Assembly: GCF_002270415.1 (NCBI RefSeq)
Contig: NZ_NNRI01000001.1
Span: 1-64,000 of the forward strand
Source of the DNA: Mesorhizobium sophorae
GTDB lineage: Bacteria > Pseudomonadota > Alphaproteobacteria > Rhizobiales > Rhizobiaceae
Direction of reading: 5' to 3'
Length of the DNA: 64,000 bases
Part shown: piece by piece, positions 1 to 9,612 of the stretch
Layout: every line of letters begins with the position of its first letter
How positions within the stretch are numbered: the first letter of the stretch is position 1
The notes under the pieces: generated by a model
Told to the model about the DNA's origin: nothing
What the model saw: only the letters and a program-made list of their open reading frames with translations
Database searches by the model: none
Program-made: the position numbers and the translations under genes

Positions 1-198
1 TCCCCATGTTAGTTGGCGGGCCTGCGCGTTCGTGATTGCGGAAACCGAGTCACTGCTACCGAGGTGTCAGAAATCCTAGACGTTCGGACGAAGCAAGCTA
101 GCCCGACACCTGATCGACCTGCAGCGCCTTTCCACAATAACTTGATCAGGGCCATCCGCGTTTGGAGGCCTACTGTACAAGATCGTCTGGAGGACGAG

Positions 199-1410
199 AT
201 GTCCGAGATGCCCGCCACCAAGAGCTTCGCCGACCCAACCGACGAGGCCGCACCAGCTGAGCAACCTGCTTCCCCTGTCGTGTGGCCCGCGCAGTCTCCG
301 TCCGAGCAGCACCGCTTGCTGCCGGTTCCCGCCGCGGTCACCCCTGAGGAGGTCATCGCGCCGGAACCCAAGCGACGCTCCAAGCGCATCGTGGTTGCGC
401 TCGCGCTCATGGCTGGCACGGCGGCAGCCGGCTACTGGGGCTACGATTACTGGACGAACGGTCAATATCTGGAATCGACCGACGACGCCTATGTAAAGGC
501 CGACTCCACGACAGTCGCGCCGAAAATCTCAGGCTACATCGCCGAGGTGCTGGTCCGTGACAACCAAAACGTCACGGCGGGACAGGTTCTCGCGCGCATA
601 GACGACCGCGACTTCCGCGCCGCACTTTCTCAAGCCGAGGCCGAGGTCAAGGCGGCCGAGGCGACCGTGCGCAATCTCGATGCGCAGATCGCGCTGCAGC
701 AATCACTGATCGAGCAGGCAAAGGCGACGGTCGCCGCGACGCAGGCCTCGCTGAGGTTCGCCACGGCCGACGCCGACCGTTACGCCACGCTGGCCAAGAG
801 TGGCACTGGGACAGCCCAGAAGGCCGAGGCCAGCCGCGCCGAGGCGGACCAGTTCACCGCCGGGCTGGCGCGCGACCGAGCTTCGGTCGTGGCGGCTGAG
901 ACCAGGATTGATGTTCTCGCCACCGAACGCGACAAGGCGCTTGCGCAGGTGGACCGTGCGGAGGCCGCCGGCGAGCAGGCCAGGCTCAATCTTTCCTATG
1001 CGACCATCACTGCGCCGGTCGACGGTACCGTCGGCGCGCGCACGCTTAGAGTTGGCCAGTATGTCGGGGCCGGCACGCAGCTGATGGCGGTGGTGCCGCT
1101 GAATGCCGTCTATGTCGTCGCCAACTTCAAGGAGACGCAGCTCACCTACGTACGCGATGGCCAGCCGGTGCGCGTCGCCATTGACGGCTTGCCCGGCGTC
1201 GAGCTGACGGGCTACGTCGACAGCCTGTCGCCGGCGAGCGGCCTGGAATTCGCACTGCTGCCGCCCGACAACGCCACAGGCAACTTCACCAAGATCGTGC
1301 AACGCATCCCGGTGAAGATTGTGGTCGATGATCACGATCTCACGGGGTTGTTGAGGCCGGGCATGTCGGTCGAGCCGACTATCGATACCAGAGGGACGGC
1401 GGGCGGATAA
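199..1410 (+). CDS. HlyD/EmrA-family efflux periplasmic adaptor
   Basis: Membrane-fusion subunit of a tripartite drug exporter, expected to link the inner-membrane MFS pump encoded next to it with an outer-membrane channel. The 403-residue product has a Pro/Glu-rich cytoplasmic N-terminus, one membrane segment at about residues 63-80, a first lipoyl-like half at about 105-135, a long Ala/Glu/Arg coiled-coil hairpin (about 135-260), a second lipoyl half containing ITAPVDGTVG, and a C-terminal beta-barrel region. The frame is open from position 13, but GGAGG at 189-193 lies 5 nt before the ATG at 199 and the upstream residues look unlike any protein. The EmrB-type gene follows after 69 nt, so the two are probably co-transcribed. 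No TolC-like gene is in the window. The substrate cannot be read from sequence. Confidence 0.93.
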   Translation: MSEMPATKSFADPTDEAAPAEQPASPVVWPAQSPSEQHRLLPVPAAVTPEEVIAPEPKRRSKRIVVALALMAGTAAAGYWGYDYWTNGQYLESTDDAYVKADSTTVAPKISGYIAEVLVRDNQNVTAGQVLARIDDRDFRAALSQAEAEVKAAEATVRNLDAQIALQQSLIEQAKATVAATQASLRFATADADRYATLAKSGTGTAQKAEASRAEADQFTAGLARDRASVVAAETRIDVLATERDKALAQVDRAEAAGEQARLNLSYATITAPVDGTVGARTLRVGQYVGAGTQLMAVVPLNAVYVVANFKETQLTYVRDGQPVRVAIDGLPGVELTGYVDSLSPASGLEFALLPPDNATGNFTKIVQRIPVKIVVDDHDLTGLLRPGMSVEPTIDTRGTAGG

Positions 1411-1479
1411 TCCCCCGACGCTCTCGACCATCGGCATCGGTTTTTCGGCCATCCTCCCTGCACTTACGGAGTTGCAGCC

Positions 1480-3093
1480 ATGACCGCAATCGTCTCGTCC
1501 ATCCCCGCTCCGGCCGATACCGCCTGGAACCCGACCGGGGCTGCTGGTGCCGCCACCTCGCCTCGCGTCTGGGTGGCGGTGGTTGGCTCTACACTCGGCG
1601 CTTTCATGGCCGTGCTGAACATCCAAATCGTCAACGCCTCGCTTGCCGACATCCAGGGCGCCATCGGCGCCGGCATCGATGACGGTGGCTGGATCTCGAC
1701 CGCATATCTCATCGCCGAGATTGTTGTGATTCCGCTGACGGGCTGGCTGTCGCAGGTCTTCTCGCTGCGCAACTACCTGATCGCCAACGCGGTGCTGTTC
1801 CTTGCCTTTTCGGTCGCCTGTGCATTCGCCGCCAACCTCGGGCAGATGATCGTGTTGCGGGCGATCCAGGGCTTCACCGGCGGCGTGCTGATTCCCATGG
1901 CCTTCACCATTATCATCTCGCTGCTGCCCAAGGCCAGGCAGCCGATTGGGTTGGCGCTGTTCGCACTGTCGGCCACCTTCGCGCCGGCGATCGGACCGAC
2001 CATCGGCGGCTACCTCACCGAGAACTGGGGCTGGCAATACATCTTCTACGTCAATCTGGTGCCCGGCGCGCTGATGATCGGCATGCTGTGGTTCTCGCTC
2101 GACCGCACCCCGATGCAGCTTACTCTGCTTGGCAAGGGCGACTGGCGGGGTATCGTGACCATGGCCGTCGGGCTTGCCGCGCTGCAGACGGTGCTCGAGG
2201 AAGGCAACCAGGACGACTGGTTCGGCTCGCCTTTCATCCTGCGGCTGGCCATCGTCGCGGCCTTGTCGCTCTCGCTATTCGTCTGGATCGAACTCACTTC
2301 GAGCCATCCGCTGCTCAACCTGAGACTGCTCGTGCGTCGCAATTTCGGCTTCGGCATCCTGGCCAATTTCCTGCTGGGAACAGCGCTCTACGGCTCGGTC
2401 TTCATCCTGCCAGTCTATCTCTCGCGCATCCAAGGTTACAATGCCGAGCAGATCGGCATGGTGCTCGCATGGACCGGCCTGCCACAGCTCGTGCTAATCC
2501 CGCTGGTTCCGAGCCTGATGCAGCGCTTCGACGTGCGCCTTGTGATCGCGGCCGGCTTTGCACTCTTCGCCGCCTCGAACTTCATGAACGTGCACATGAC
2601 CGCCGGCTACGCCAGCGACCAATTGTTCTGGCCGAACATCGTGCGCGCCATCGGCCAGGCGCTGGTTTTCGCGCCGCTCTCGGCGATCGCCACATCAGGC
2701 ATCGAGAAGGAGCACGCCGGCTCAGCATCGGCTTTGTTCAACATGACCCGCAACCTAGGCGGCGCCGTCGGCATCGCGCTGCTGCAGACCTTCCTCACCA
2801 AGCGCGAGCAGTACCATTCGAACGTGCTGGTGCAGTCGGTCTCGCTGTTTGAAGAGGCAACGCGTTCCCGCGTCGAAAGGCTCACCGCCTACTTCCTGTC
2901 GCATGGCGTCAGCGACCACGCGCTCGCCGCGCACAAAGGGGTGATCGCGATTGCACTGAGAGTCCGACAGCAGGCCTACATCATGGCCTTCAGCGACACG
3001 TTCTTCCTGCTTGGGATCGCCCTGGTGATCGCGCTCGCGGCCACTCTGCTCCTGAAGAAGCCCAGCCATATCGAAAGCGGCGGCGTGCACTGA
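1480..3093 (+). CDS. DHA2-family (EmrB/QacA-type) MFS drug transporter
   Basis: Proton-driven inner-membrane exporter of 537 residues, the usual size of 14-helix DHA2 transporters. The N-terminal segment has the expected order: a first helix around FMAVLNIQIVNASL, then DGGWISTAYLIAE, and the antiporter motif region around RAIQGFTGGVLIPM. It follows the EmrA-type adaptor by 69 nt on the same strand and should form a pump with it. The last ~100 residues include a soluble loop (around residues 455-490) before the final helix and a short polar tail. Start at ATG 1480 with a GGAG ten nt upstream. Many EmrAB pairs answer to a TetR or MarR regulator, but none is visible on the right side and the left side is cut by the window edge. 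Confidence 0.94.
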   Translation: MTAIVSSIPAPADTAWNPTGAAGAATSPRVWVAVVGSTLGAFMAVLNIQIVNASLADIQGAIGAGIDDGGWISTAYLIAEIVVIPLTGWLSQVFSLRNYLIANAVLFLAFSVACAFAANLGQMIVLRAIQGFTGGVLIPMAFTIIISLLPKARQPIGLALFALSATFAPAIGPTIGGYLTENWGWQYIFYVNLVPGALMIGMLWFSLDRTPMQLTLLGKGDWRGIVTMAVGLAALQTVLEEGNQDDWFGSPFILRLAIVAALSLSLFVWIELTSSHPLLNLRLLVRRNFGFGILANFLLGTALYGSVFILPVYLSRIQGYNAEQIGMVLAWTGLPQLVLIPLVPSLMQRFDVRLVIAAGFALFAASNFMNVHMTAGYASDQLFWPNIVRAIGQALVFAPLSAIATSGIEKEHAGSASALFNMTRNLGGAVGIALLQTFLTKREQYHSNVLVQSVSLFEEATRSRVERLTAYFLSHGVSDHALAAHKGVIAIALRVRQQAYIMAFSDTFFLLGIALVIALAATLLLKKPSHIESGGVH

Positions 3094-3428
3094 ACCACGC
3101 TGGCCGAACCGACCAATAGGCCGGACACGACTGAGCGGACGCGTAAAGGCATGCACTCTCTTCCGTGAGATGAGCACGGGGCTTCGCGCCCTCGCCAACA
3201 GGGAGCGGAGTGCATCCAATCGGGCAGTTTAGGAGGCGTCAACTCAAGAGGTTAGGTGGGGTATGCCATTCAGCTCGTCTCGCCTAATGGATTTCCATAA
3301 TGTGCGGCTGGGGCGTGGTGGGATTACGGTGGGGCATGAGTTCGCCTGCCCGGATCCAGACACCAAGCACAAGTGCTATACGCAGCACTGACAGTTCCGA
3401 TGCTTTGCTTGTCCTGGAGGAGCAGCCA
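3094..3428. other. Intergenic region before the sensor-kinase operon
   Basis: No coding region, hairpin terminator or recognisable operator was found. The stretch 3300-3428 is open in the frame of the following kinase, but the RBS at 3416-3420 argues that it is untranslated leader. Confidence 0.5.
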
Positions 3429-6400
3429 ATGATGTACATCTGGTCGCATCGCCCTCAATTTTTGCACCTGGGGCTTTTTTTTGCGGCATATGTCCTGGGC
3501 TGCGGATTCGCTCAGTTGCTTGCAATCGTGCCTGGAACAGGTATTTCCATCTGGCCCCCGAGCGGGCTTTTCATCGCTACGCTTGTCCTCGCCTCCAGGC
3601 CCAGCTGGCCGTGGTGGGTAGCGGCGGGCTGTCTGGCCGAACTGTTCAGCAATTTCCTGTGGTTCCACAGTCCGCTGCCTGCGGCCTTCCTGATCTATGC
3701 CGGCAACGCACTTGAAGCGGTGGTCGGGGCATGGCTGGTGAACCTGACCTGCAGGCGGCCGGTCCGGCTGGAAAGCTTGCAGGAAGTTCTCGCGTTCGTG
3801 GTATTGGCCGCCGGCATCGCGCCTGTCGCAAGCGCGACGGTCGGAAGTGCCACCCTTGCGTGGTTTGGCATGCAATCGCAAACTTTCACGGCGGCTTGGC
3901 CGCTATTCTGGATCGGCGACGCCACAGGGGTCCTGATCGTCGCGCCCCTGGCGCTGGTCGTGTTCCAGAACTGGCGTGACGTGACTCAGCTCTCGAAAGC
4001 GCGTTGGTTGGAAGTCTGCATCCTGGGGCTGATCTTTCTTGGCGTTGCAACCCTTTCACTCAGCGGTTACCTGCCCTTCGCCTACATAATCATGCCGCCT
4101 CTGCTCTGGGCCGCAGTGCGCTTCGAGTTCAAAGGCGCCGCCGTCGCCTTGATCCTCCTCGCGCTGATCACGGCGGTATTCACGATATCCGGTGCCAGCC
4201 AATTTGCAGGCGATCCCGAATCTCTGAAGCAAAAGCAGATCATGCTGCAGTTGTTTCTGGCCATTTCGGCATTCTCGGCGCTCATCGTTGCCGCCATATC
4301 TCAGCAGCACCAGATGGCGCTGCGTACATTGCGCCAAAGCGAGCGCCAACTTCAGCGGATGATCGATGCACTCCCGGTCCGCGTGTGGAGCGCTACGTCA
4401 ACGGGCCAGGCTTTGTACTTCAACAAGCGTTACCAGGACCATTTCCGCGCCGTTATCCCGACCTTTGATGCTTCCCAGTCCCCACGTATCGAGACATTGG
4501 TGCAGGAACTGACTCATCCGGAGGACGCTCCCGAGGTGCAGCGGACGCTGTGGAACTGCTTCGCAACCGGCAACGCCTCCACGATGCGGTTTCGTTGGCG
4601 TGAGAAGGATGGCGACTACCGGTGGGCGGAATGCCGGGTAGAACCTCGGTGTGACGAGGACGGAGCGGTTGCCGAATGGTACGGCGTTTCCCTCGACATC
4701 GACGACGAGGTGCGCGCGCAGGCGGCGTTGCGTGAGCGTGAGCGTGAGCTGTCACTGCTGGTCGACATGGTCCCGGTTAACATTGGTCGTATGGCGCCTG
4801 ACGGCGAGCCGACCTTCTTCAGCAAGCGTACGCTGGAATCTATCGGCCTTGATGACGTTGCGGCTTTGGATAAGCCAGGAATGAGCCGCGTGGCGGCGAT
4901 GATAGGGGCAACCGTCCATCCGGAGGATGGACCCCGTATGAGGGAGGTACTTGGCCGCGCCCTCGCAACCGGCGAACCCTACACCATGAAGTATCGCCGA
5001 CGCCGCGCAGACGGCGTGTATCGCTGGATGGAGGGCCGCGCGGAGCCGCTGCGGAATCAAGCAGGAACGATCGTGCAATGGTACGTGGCTGCCATGGACA
5101 TCGACGATGAGGTGCGCGCGCAGGAGGCATTGCGCGACCGGGAGCGGGAACTCGCGCAACTCGTGGATATGGTTCCGAGCCTGCTTTGGCGGCTGAGTTC
5201 GGAGGGCGAGCCGACCTTCTTCAACAAGCGGTTAAAGAATTTTCTAGGTCTGGACATAGGGGATGCAGGCAAGCCTGGCATGATCCGGCTGGCGGCTGTC
5301 ATAGAGACGGCCGTTCATCCCGATGATGCTGCAGGCCTGACGGAAGCGCTCAACCATTGCTTCGTCACCGGCGAGCGATTCTTCAGGAAGTATCGCCTGC
5401 GGCGCGCGGATGGCGTCTACCGCTGGGTGGAGGGTAGCGCGGAGCCGCTACGAGATGAGGGCGGACGTATCCTGGAATGGTACGGGCTCACGCATGACGT
5501 CCACGATCAGCTGCTTGTCGAGGAGGCGCTTCGCCGGAGCGAGCGACAGCTGCAGCAGCTCATCGACACCGTGCCAGTGCAGATGTGGTGCGTCTCGCCG
5601 AGCGGGGAGCCAGCCTACATCAACAAAACCATGGTGGATTATATAGGTCTGAAGCTGGAAGATTTTGATGCTGAGGGCGGATTGCCAAGTGCAATTGAAA
5701 CGATCGTCCATCCGGATGACAAGGCCGCGTTGCTGGGCGCCTTGACCCATTCCTTCAGCACGGGCGAACCGTTCGAGCTGAAGTTTCGCAACCGCCGATG
5801 GGATGGCTCATACCGATGGACGGAGGGGCACGCGGATCCACTCCGCGACGAGAACGGTCGCATTATCCGGTGGTACGGCGCCAACGTTGATATCCATGAT
5901 CATGTGACATCTCAGGAGGCATTGCTCGAGAGAGAACGCTTCCTCTGGCAGCTCGTCGAAACGCTGCCGGCGATGATTGATTGCGCCGCGCCGGATGGCG
6001 AACCGGTTTATCGCAGCCAGCAACTCCGCGAGTTTCTCGGATACGATCTTGAAGAATTGGACGGGACAGGAATGACCCGGCTGGCCGGCACGCTCGACGC
6101 CGGCGTTCATCCCGACGATGTGGCGGGGGTCAAGGAGAGATACGCCCATTCGCTAGCCACTGGCGAGCCGTATGCGCGGAGGCATCGTCTGCGGCGTTTC
6201 GACGGCGAATATCGCTGGGTCGAGACGCGCGCCGCGCCGATGCGCAACGCCGAAGGCGCCATTGTGCAGTGGAACGTGATCTGCCTGGACATCGACAGCG
6301 AGGTGCGGGTGCAGGAACAACTGCGCCTCGCCCAGGAGAACCTTGCGCGTCAGACCCAAGCGGCCAGCCTGGCCGAGCTCTCCGCGTCGATCGCGCACGA

Positions 6401-7043
6401 GGTGAACCAGCCCTTGGCGGCCGTTATGGCAAACTCGCACGCATGCCAGCGTTGGCTCACGGCTGACCCCCCGAATATCGAGCGCGCGCAGAAAACGGTG
6501 GAGCGCGTCATCCGGGACGCGAACGCAGCGGCGGATGTCGTCAGCCACATCCGCGCCTTGTTCAAACAATCCGTAAAAACTCAGAGGACCGACACAGCGC
6601 TGTCTAGCGTCATTGCCGAGGCGCTGGATCTCATGGCGGAGGAGGCGGGGCGGCATCGTGTCCGCATCAATACCGACGTCGAACGCGATCTTCCGCTTCT
6701 GGTGCTCGATCGCGTCCAGATCCAGCAGGTCCTGGTCAATCTCATGCGCAACGGTATGGACGCGATGGACTCTGTTGCGGGCGACAGAGTCCTTGGCGTG
6801 CGCGTGCGCCGACTGGGCGGTCTGGTCCAGACCGAGATCAGTGATCGAGGGCACGGCGTCGAGTTTCCGGAGAGAATATTCGAGCCGTTCTTCACGACGA
6901 AAGGGCACGGGATGGGTATGGGGCTGGCGATCTGCCGTTCGATTGTCGAGTCCCACGCTGGCCGACTGTGGGTGGAGACGAACAAACCGCAGGGAACAAC
7001 GTTCCTCTTCACGTTGCCGATTACAGCGGAAGCGGCGCGATGA
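3429..7043 (+). CDS. MASE1 multi-PAS sensor histidine kinase
   Basis: Membrane-bound histidine kinase of 1204 residues. An N-terminal MASE1-type multi-helix sensor (about residues 10-290) is followed by five tandem PAS/PAC modules of ~130 residues (about 300-970). Each module ends in a variant of YRWxEGxAEPLR...WYxxxxDIDDxV and a short helical linker rich in RERE. A HisKA domain follows with SIAHEVNQPLAA (phospho-acceptor His990), then a HATPase_c domain (N box NLMRNGMDAM, DRGHGV, EPFFTTKGHGMGMGLAI). The H-box HEVNQPLAA resembles FixL/DctB-type kinases. The open frame begins at 3300, but GGAGG at 3416-3420 sits 8 nt before the paired ATGs at 3429/3432. The stop overlaps the next gene's start (ATGA at 7040-7043), so the kinase and the first FixJ-like regulator are translationally coupled. 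Signal unknown. Confidence 0.93.
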   Translation: MMYIWSHRPQFLHLGLFFAAYVLGCGFAQLLAIVPGTGISIWPPSGLFIATLVLASRPSWPWWVAAGCLAELFSNFLWFHSPLPAAFLIYAGNALEAVVGAWLVNLTCRRPVRLESLQEVLAFVVLAAGIAPVASATVGSATLAWFGMQSQTFTAAWPLFWIGDATGVLIVAPLALVVFQNWRDVTQLSKARWLEVCILGLIFLGVATLSLSGYLPFAYIIMPPLLWAAVRFEFKGAAVALILLALITAVFTISGASQFAGDPESLKQKQIMLQLFLAISAFSALIVAAISQQHQMALRTLRQSERQLQRMIDALPVRVWSATSTGQALYFNKRYQDHFRAVIPTFDASQSPRIETLVQELTHPEDAPEVQRTLWNCFATGNASTMRFRWREKDGDYRWAECRVEPRCDEDGAVAEWYGVSLDIDDEVRAQAALRERERELSLLVDMVPVNIGRMAPDGEPTFFSKRTLESIGLDDVAALDKPGMSRVAAMIGATVHPEDGPRMREVLGRALATGEPYTMKYRRRRADGVYRWMEGRAEPLRNQAGTIVQWYVAAMDIDDEVRAQEALRDRERELAQLVDMVPSLLWRLSSEGEPTFFNKRLKNFLGLDIGDAGKPGMIRLAAVIETAVHPDDAAGLTEALNHCFVTGERFFRKYRLRRADGVYRWVEGSAEPLRDEGGRILEWYGLTHDVHDQLLVEEALRRSERQLQQLIDTVPVQMWCVSPSGEPAYINKTMVDYIGLKLEDFDAEGGLPSAIETIVHPDDKAALLGALTHSFSTGEPFELKFRNRRWDGSYRWTEGHADPLRDENGRIIRWYGANVDIHDHVTSQEALLERERFLWQLVETLPAMIDCAAPDGEPVYRSQQLREFLGYDLEELDGTGMTRLAGTLDAGVHPDDVAGVKERYAHSLATGEPYARRHRLRRFDGEYRWVETRAAPMRNAEGAIVQWNVICLDIDSEVRVQEQLRLAQENLARQTQAASLAELSASIAHEVNQPLAAVMANSHACQRWLTADPPNIERAQKTVERVIRDANAAADVVSHIRALFKQSVKTQRTDTALSSVIAEALDLMAEEAGRHRVRINTDVERDLPLLVLDRVQIQQVLVNLMRNGMDAMDSVAGDRVLGVRVRRLGGLVQTEISDRGHGVEFPERIFEPFFTTKGHGMGMGLAICRSIVESHAGRLWVETNKPQGTTFLFTLPITAEAAR

Positions 7044-7081
7044 CGACCGAAGACCATGCCATGACGACCGAAGACCATATT
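7040..7081 (+). repeat. 21-bp tandem duplication doubling a start codon
   Basis: Units 7040-7060 and 7061-7081 both begin ATGACGACCGAAGACCAT and match at 18 of 21 positions. The result is a response regulator starting with two copies of Met-Thr-Thr-Glu-Asp-His and two in-frame ATGs, the first of which overlaps the kinase stop codon. Confidence 0.95.
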
Positions 7082-7702
7082 GTCTACATCGTCGATGACG
7101 ATGAACGCATTCGCGAGGCGCTCAGCGAACTCCTGGAGTCGCACGACATACACGCTATCGCGTTCGCATCGGCCGGTGATTATGTCGGCGTCGACAAGCC
7201 GGACGTGCCGGCCTGCCTCATCCTCGATGTCGAATTGCCGGATATTAACGGCCTCGAGCTGCAGAGGCAGATCGCCGAGGGGGATCATCCGCCGATCGTT
7301 TTCATAACAGGGCACGGCGACATCCCGTCATCCGTGCGCGCGATCAAGCGCGGCGCCGTGGACTTCCTGACCAAGCCTTTCAGTGATGCGGACCTCATGG
7401 CCGCAATCCATGCGGCGATTGCCCAGGATCAGGCAAATAGGTCAGAGCGCGCCGAGCTTGGCGTGCTGAGGCAACGCTATCTCGACCTGACGCCGCGCGA
7501 ACGCGACGTGCTGCCGCTGGTGGTGAGTGGCTTGCTCAATAAGCAGGCCGCCGCCGAACTGGGGATCAGGGAGGTCACGCTGGAAATCCATAGAAGGAAC
7601 GTCATGCAGAAAATGGTGGCGGCGTCGCTCGCCGATCTCGTGCGTATCGCGGAGCGATTGGAAATACCGATCACCCACTCGCGCCGGGCGGGAAGGAGCT
7701 GA
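7040..7702 (+). CDS. FixJ/NodW-like response regulator (REC + LuxR HTH)
   Basis: Two-component transcription regulator of 220 residues, presumably phosphorylated by the overlapping kinase. The receiver domain has the acidic pair in IVDDDE, phospho-acceptor Asp63 in LILDVELP, Thr in FITGHGDIP and Lys in FLTKPF. The C-terminal LuxR-type helix-turn-helix starts at LTPRERDVLPLVVSG. The ITGHGDIPxxVxAxKxGAVDFLTKPF signature is typical of the FixJ/TodT branch. Translation starts either at ATG 7040, overlapping the kinase stop, or at ATG 7061, because a 21-bp tandem duplication has doubled the start (see the repeat entry). Target promoters cannot be named. Confidence 0.93.
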   Translation: MTTEDHAMTTEDHIVYIVDDDERIREALSELLESHDIHAIAFASAGDYVGVDKPDVPACLILDVELPDINGLELQRQIAEGDHPPIVFITGHGDIPSSVRAIKRGAVDFLTKPFSDADLMAAIHAAIAQDQANRSERAELGVLRQRYLDLTPRERDVLPLVVSGLLNKQAAAELGIREVTLEIHRRNVMQKMVAASLADLVRIAERLEIPITHSRRAGRS

Positions 7703-7704
7703 GC

Positions 7705-8094
7705 GTGAGCAACGTCAGGCCCGTTGTGGCGGTTGTCGACGACGATCCACGGCTGATCGAGTCGCTGGAGGAGCTTCTGGAGTCCGCCGGCTATGTGCCC
7801 CGCAGCTTCTCATCGGCGCAACAGTTGCTTGTCAGCGGTCTGTCGGGCCTGGACGTGCTCATCACCGACATCGGGATGCCTGGCATGGACGGCTTTGAAC
7901 TTCGTGACCTCGTGAAGAAGGCGCGTCCGGAGCTGCCGGTGTTCCTGATCACAGGCCGCCACGAGATAGCCGATCAGGACCGCGCGCAGGGCATCAGCGG
8001 ATTTTTCCGCAAGCCCTTCGATGGCCAAGCCCTGCTTGCGGTGGTCGGCGAAGCCTTGCGCAATCAAGAAATGGAGGACGATCATGACAGGTGA
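7705..8094 (+). CDS. Stand-alone receiver-domain response regulator
   Basis: Single-domain CheY-like protein of 129 residues with no output domain. It carries VVDDDP near the N-terminus, phospho-acceptor Asp55 in LITDIGMPGMDG, Thr in LITGRH and Lys in FRKPF. Start is GTG 7705, 2 nt after the previous stop, and its end overlaps the next regulator by 11 nt. In a cluster with one kinase and two FixJ-like regulators it may act as a phosphate sink or as an intermediate. That role is inference from context only. Confidence 0.9.
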   Translation: MSNVRPVVAVVDDDPRLIESLEELLESAGYVPRSFSSAQQLLVSGLSGLDVLITDIGMPGMDGFELRDLVKKARPELPVFLITGRHEIADQDRAQGISGFFRKPFDGQALLAVVGEALRNQEMEDDHDR

Positions 8095-8782
8095 GCAGCC
8101 GCTTGCGCGGAGATCGGCACCGCTATCACAGCAACGGGACACGGAGCAGCCGCTCGTCATCATTGTCGATGACGATGCCTCTGTTCGTGAGGGGCTGTCC
8201 GAGTTGATCCTGTCGGCGGGCTTGCAGTCGATCTGCTTTGCATCAACCCGCGAATTCCTCGACGCCGACGTATTGGACGGCCCCGGATGCTTGATCCTCG
8301 ACGTGCGCATGCCAGGAGCGAGCGGGCTCGACCTGCAGCATCGTCTGGCCCAAAGCGGCAACCCCAAGCCAATCATCTTTCTGACCGGGCATGGCGATAT
8401 TCCAATGACTGTCCAGGCGATGAAGGCCGGCGCCGTCGACTTTCTCACCAAGCCGGCACGCGACCAAACCCTGCTTGACGCGGTGATTGCGGGGATTGCG
8501 ATGGACGCAGCTCGGCGGGCGGATGCAGTCGTCGTCAAGCGCAATGTCGAACGCCACGAGACGCTGACGCCACGCGAACGTCAGGTCTTGCGCGAAGTCG
8601 CGCATGGACGGGTCAACAAACAGATCGCATTCGACCTCGGAATCAGCGAGATCACCGTCAAGCTCCACCGCGGCAATGTGATGCGCAAGATGGAGGTCGC
8701 GTCCATCGGCGAACTGATCCGGGCATGGGAAACATTGCCGGCTACGATACGCGATACCAGCGCGGCCAGGCCTTCGGCTTGA
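8084..8782 (+). CDS. Second FixJ/NodW-like response regulator
   Basis: Response regulator of 232 residues with the same layout as the one at 7040: IVDDDA, phospho-acceptor Asp73 in LILDVRMPG, FLTGHGDIPMTVQAMK, the lysine in FLTKPA, and a LuxR-type HTH beginning LTPRERQVLREVAHG. It has an N-terminal extension of about 22 residues before the receiver. ATG 8084 is chosen because GGAGG at 8073-8077 precedes it at the right distance; the start lies inside the end of the receiver gene. It is the last plus-strand gene of the signalling operon and converges on the HD-domain gene. The two FixJ-like proteins are similar enough to be duplicates. Confidence 0.93.
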   Translation: MTGEQPLARRSAPLSQQRDTEQPLVIIVDDDASVREGLSELILSAGLQSICFASTREFLDADVLDGPGCLILDVRMPGASGLDLQHRLAQSGNPKPIIFLTGHGDIPMTVQAMKAGAVDFLTKPARDQTLLDAVIAGIAMDAARRADAVVVKRNVERHETLTPRERQVLREVAHGRVNKQIAFDLGISEITVKLHRGNVMRKMEVASIGELIRAWETLPATIRDTSAARPSA

Positions 8783-8902
8783 TCCCACGCTCATGCGTGT
8801 GATGACCAAGCGCGGAAGAGGGACCCGTCGCCGGCGCAGAGCCGGAAGCCGCATTCGTCGGGCAGGGCGAACCAAAAGCGGCCGCTCTGAGATACGAGGG
8901 CC

Positions 8903-9553
8903 TTATTCCTCAAAGGGCGCGTTCGCCACGGCATCGACGGAAGAGGGCGCCCGGTATCCCGGCACGAAGCGTTCGCCAAAGTCCCGGGCGAAGTTGTCGT
9001 AGGTGGTTTCCGGGTGCGTCTGGGCGATATGACAGATGCACCGCGTCATGCGCCGCTTCATCTCGAGCCGCGGGAACTCACCTACGATCCGGGAGATTTC
9101 CGCCGCAGGGATGGTCTCGTACTTGAGTCCAACAACATCCAGGCAGATGCCGGCAGTACAAAGGGCTACCTCCGCCTCCTTGTAAAGGCCGATCGACGGG
9201 GTCGAGTTGAGGGCCACGCTGTCCCAGATGAGCTGTGCCCGGCGCTCGTCGACACCGCCTTGTCGCGAGAAGGTCCTGGCCAGATCCGCACCTTCGACTT
9301 CGAAACGGCGCGGACCGTCAAAACGCTCGTTGAGCGTGATGTCATGCAACAAGGTTCCGACCGCGACGACTTCCGCGTCGTGGTCGATGTTGCTGAGTTG
9401 TCCAAGCCGTGCCGCAAACAACCAGGAGCGGACGACGTGATTGAAGAGATAGGGCTCGCATTCTCTGCGCGCATATTCGAGAGCCTGCTGCACGAGTGGG
9501 GTATCGGGTACCGAGACCCCTGCAAGTATCCGGCTGGTGGTGGTTCCGTTCAT
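8903..9553 (-). CDS. HD-domain metal-dependent phosphohydrolase-like protein
   Basis: A 216-residue HD-superfamily protein resembling the cyanamide hydratase-like/HDIG branch. The metal-binding pattern is visible as FNHVVRSWLFAARL, then GTLLHDITLN, and a distal Asp/His region. The reaction is unknown: HD proteins include phosphohydrolases and hydratases. ATG 9553 is preferred over the longer frame because GAGGAG lies about 10 nt upstream. It is the last of six minus-strand genes (12961 down to 8903) with short gaps and individual RBSs, which may be one operon of stress or detoxification function. It converges with the response regulator at 8782. Confidence 0.82.
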   Translation of the reverse strand: MNGTTTSRILAGVSVPDTPLVQQALEYARRECEPYLFNHVVRSWLFAARLGQLSNIDHDAEVVAVGTLLHDITLNERFDGPRRFEVEGADLARTFSRQGGVDERRAQLIWDSVALNSTPSIGLYKEAEVALCTAGICLDVVGLKYETIPAAEISRIVGEFPRLEMKRRMTRCICHIAQTHPETTYDNFARDFGERFVPGYRAPSSVDAVANAPFEE

Positions 9554-9612
9554 CTCGAATTGTCTCCTCAAGGTATTGCGACCGGTTTCGCCGGCCCGCG
9601 TCGGCATCGGTT

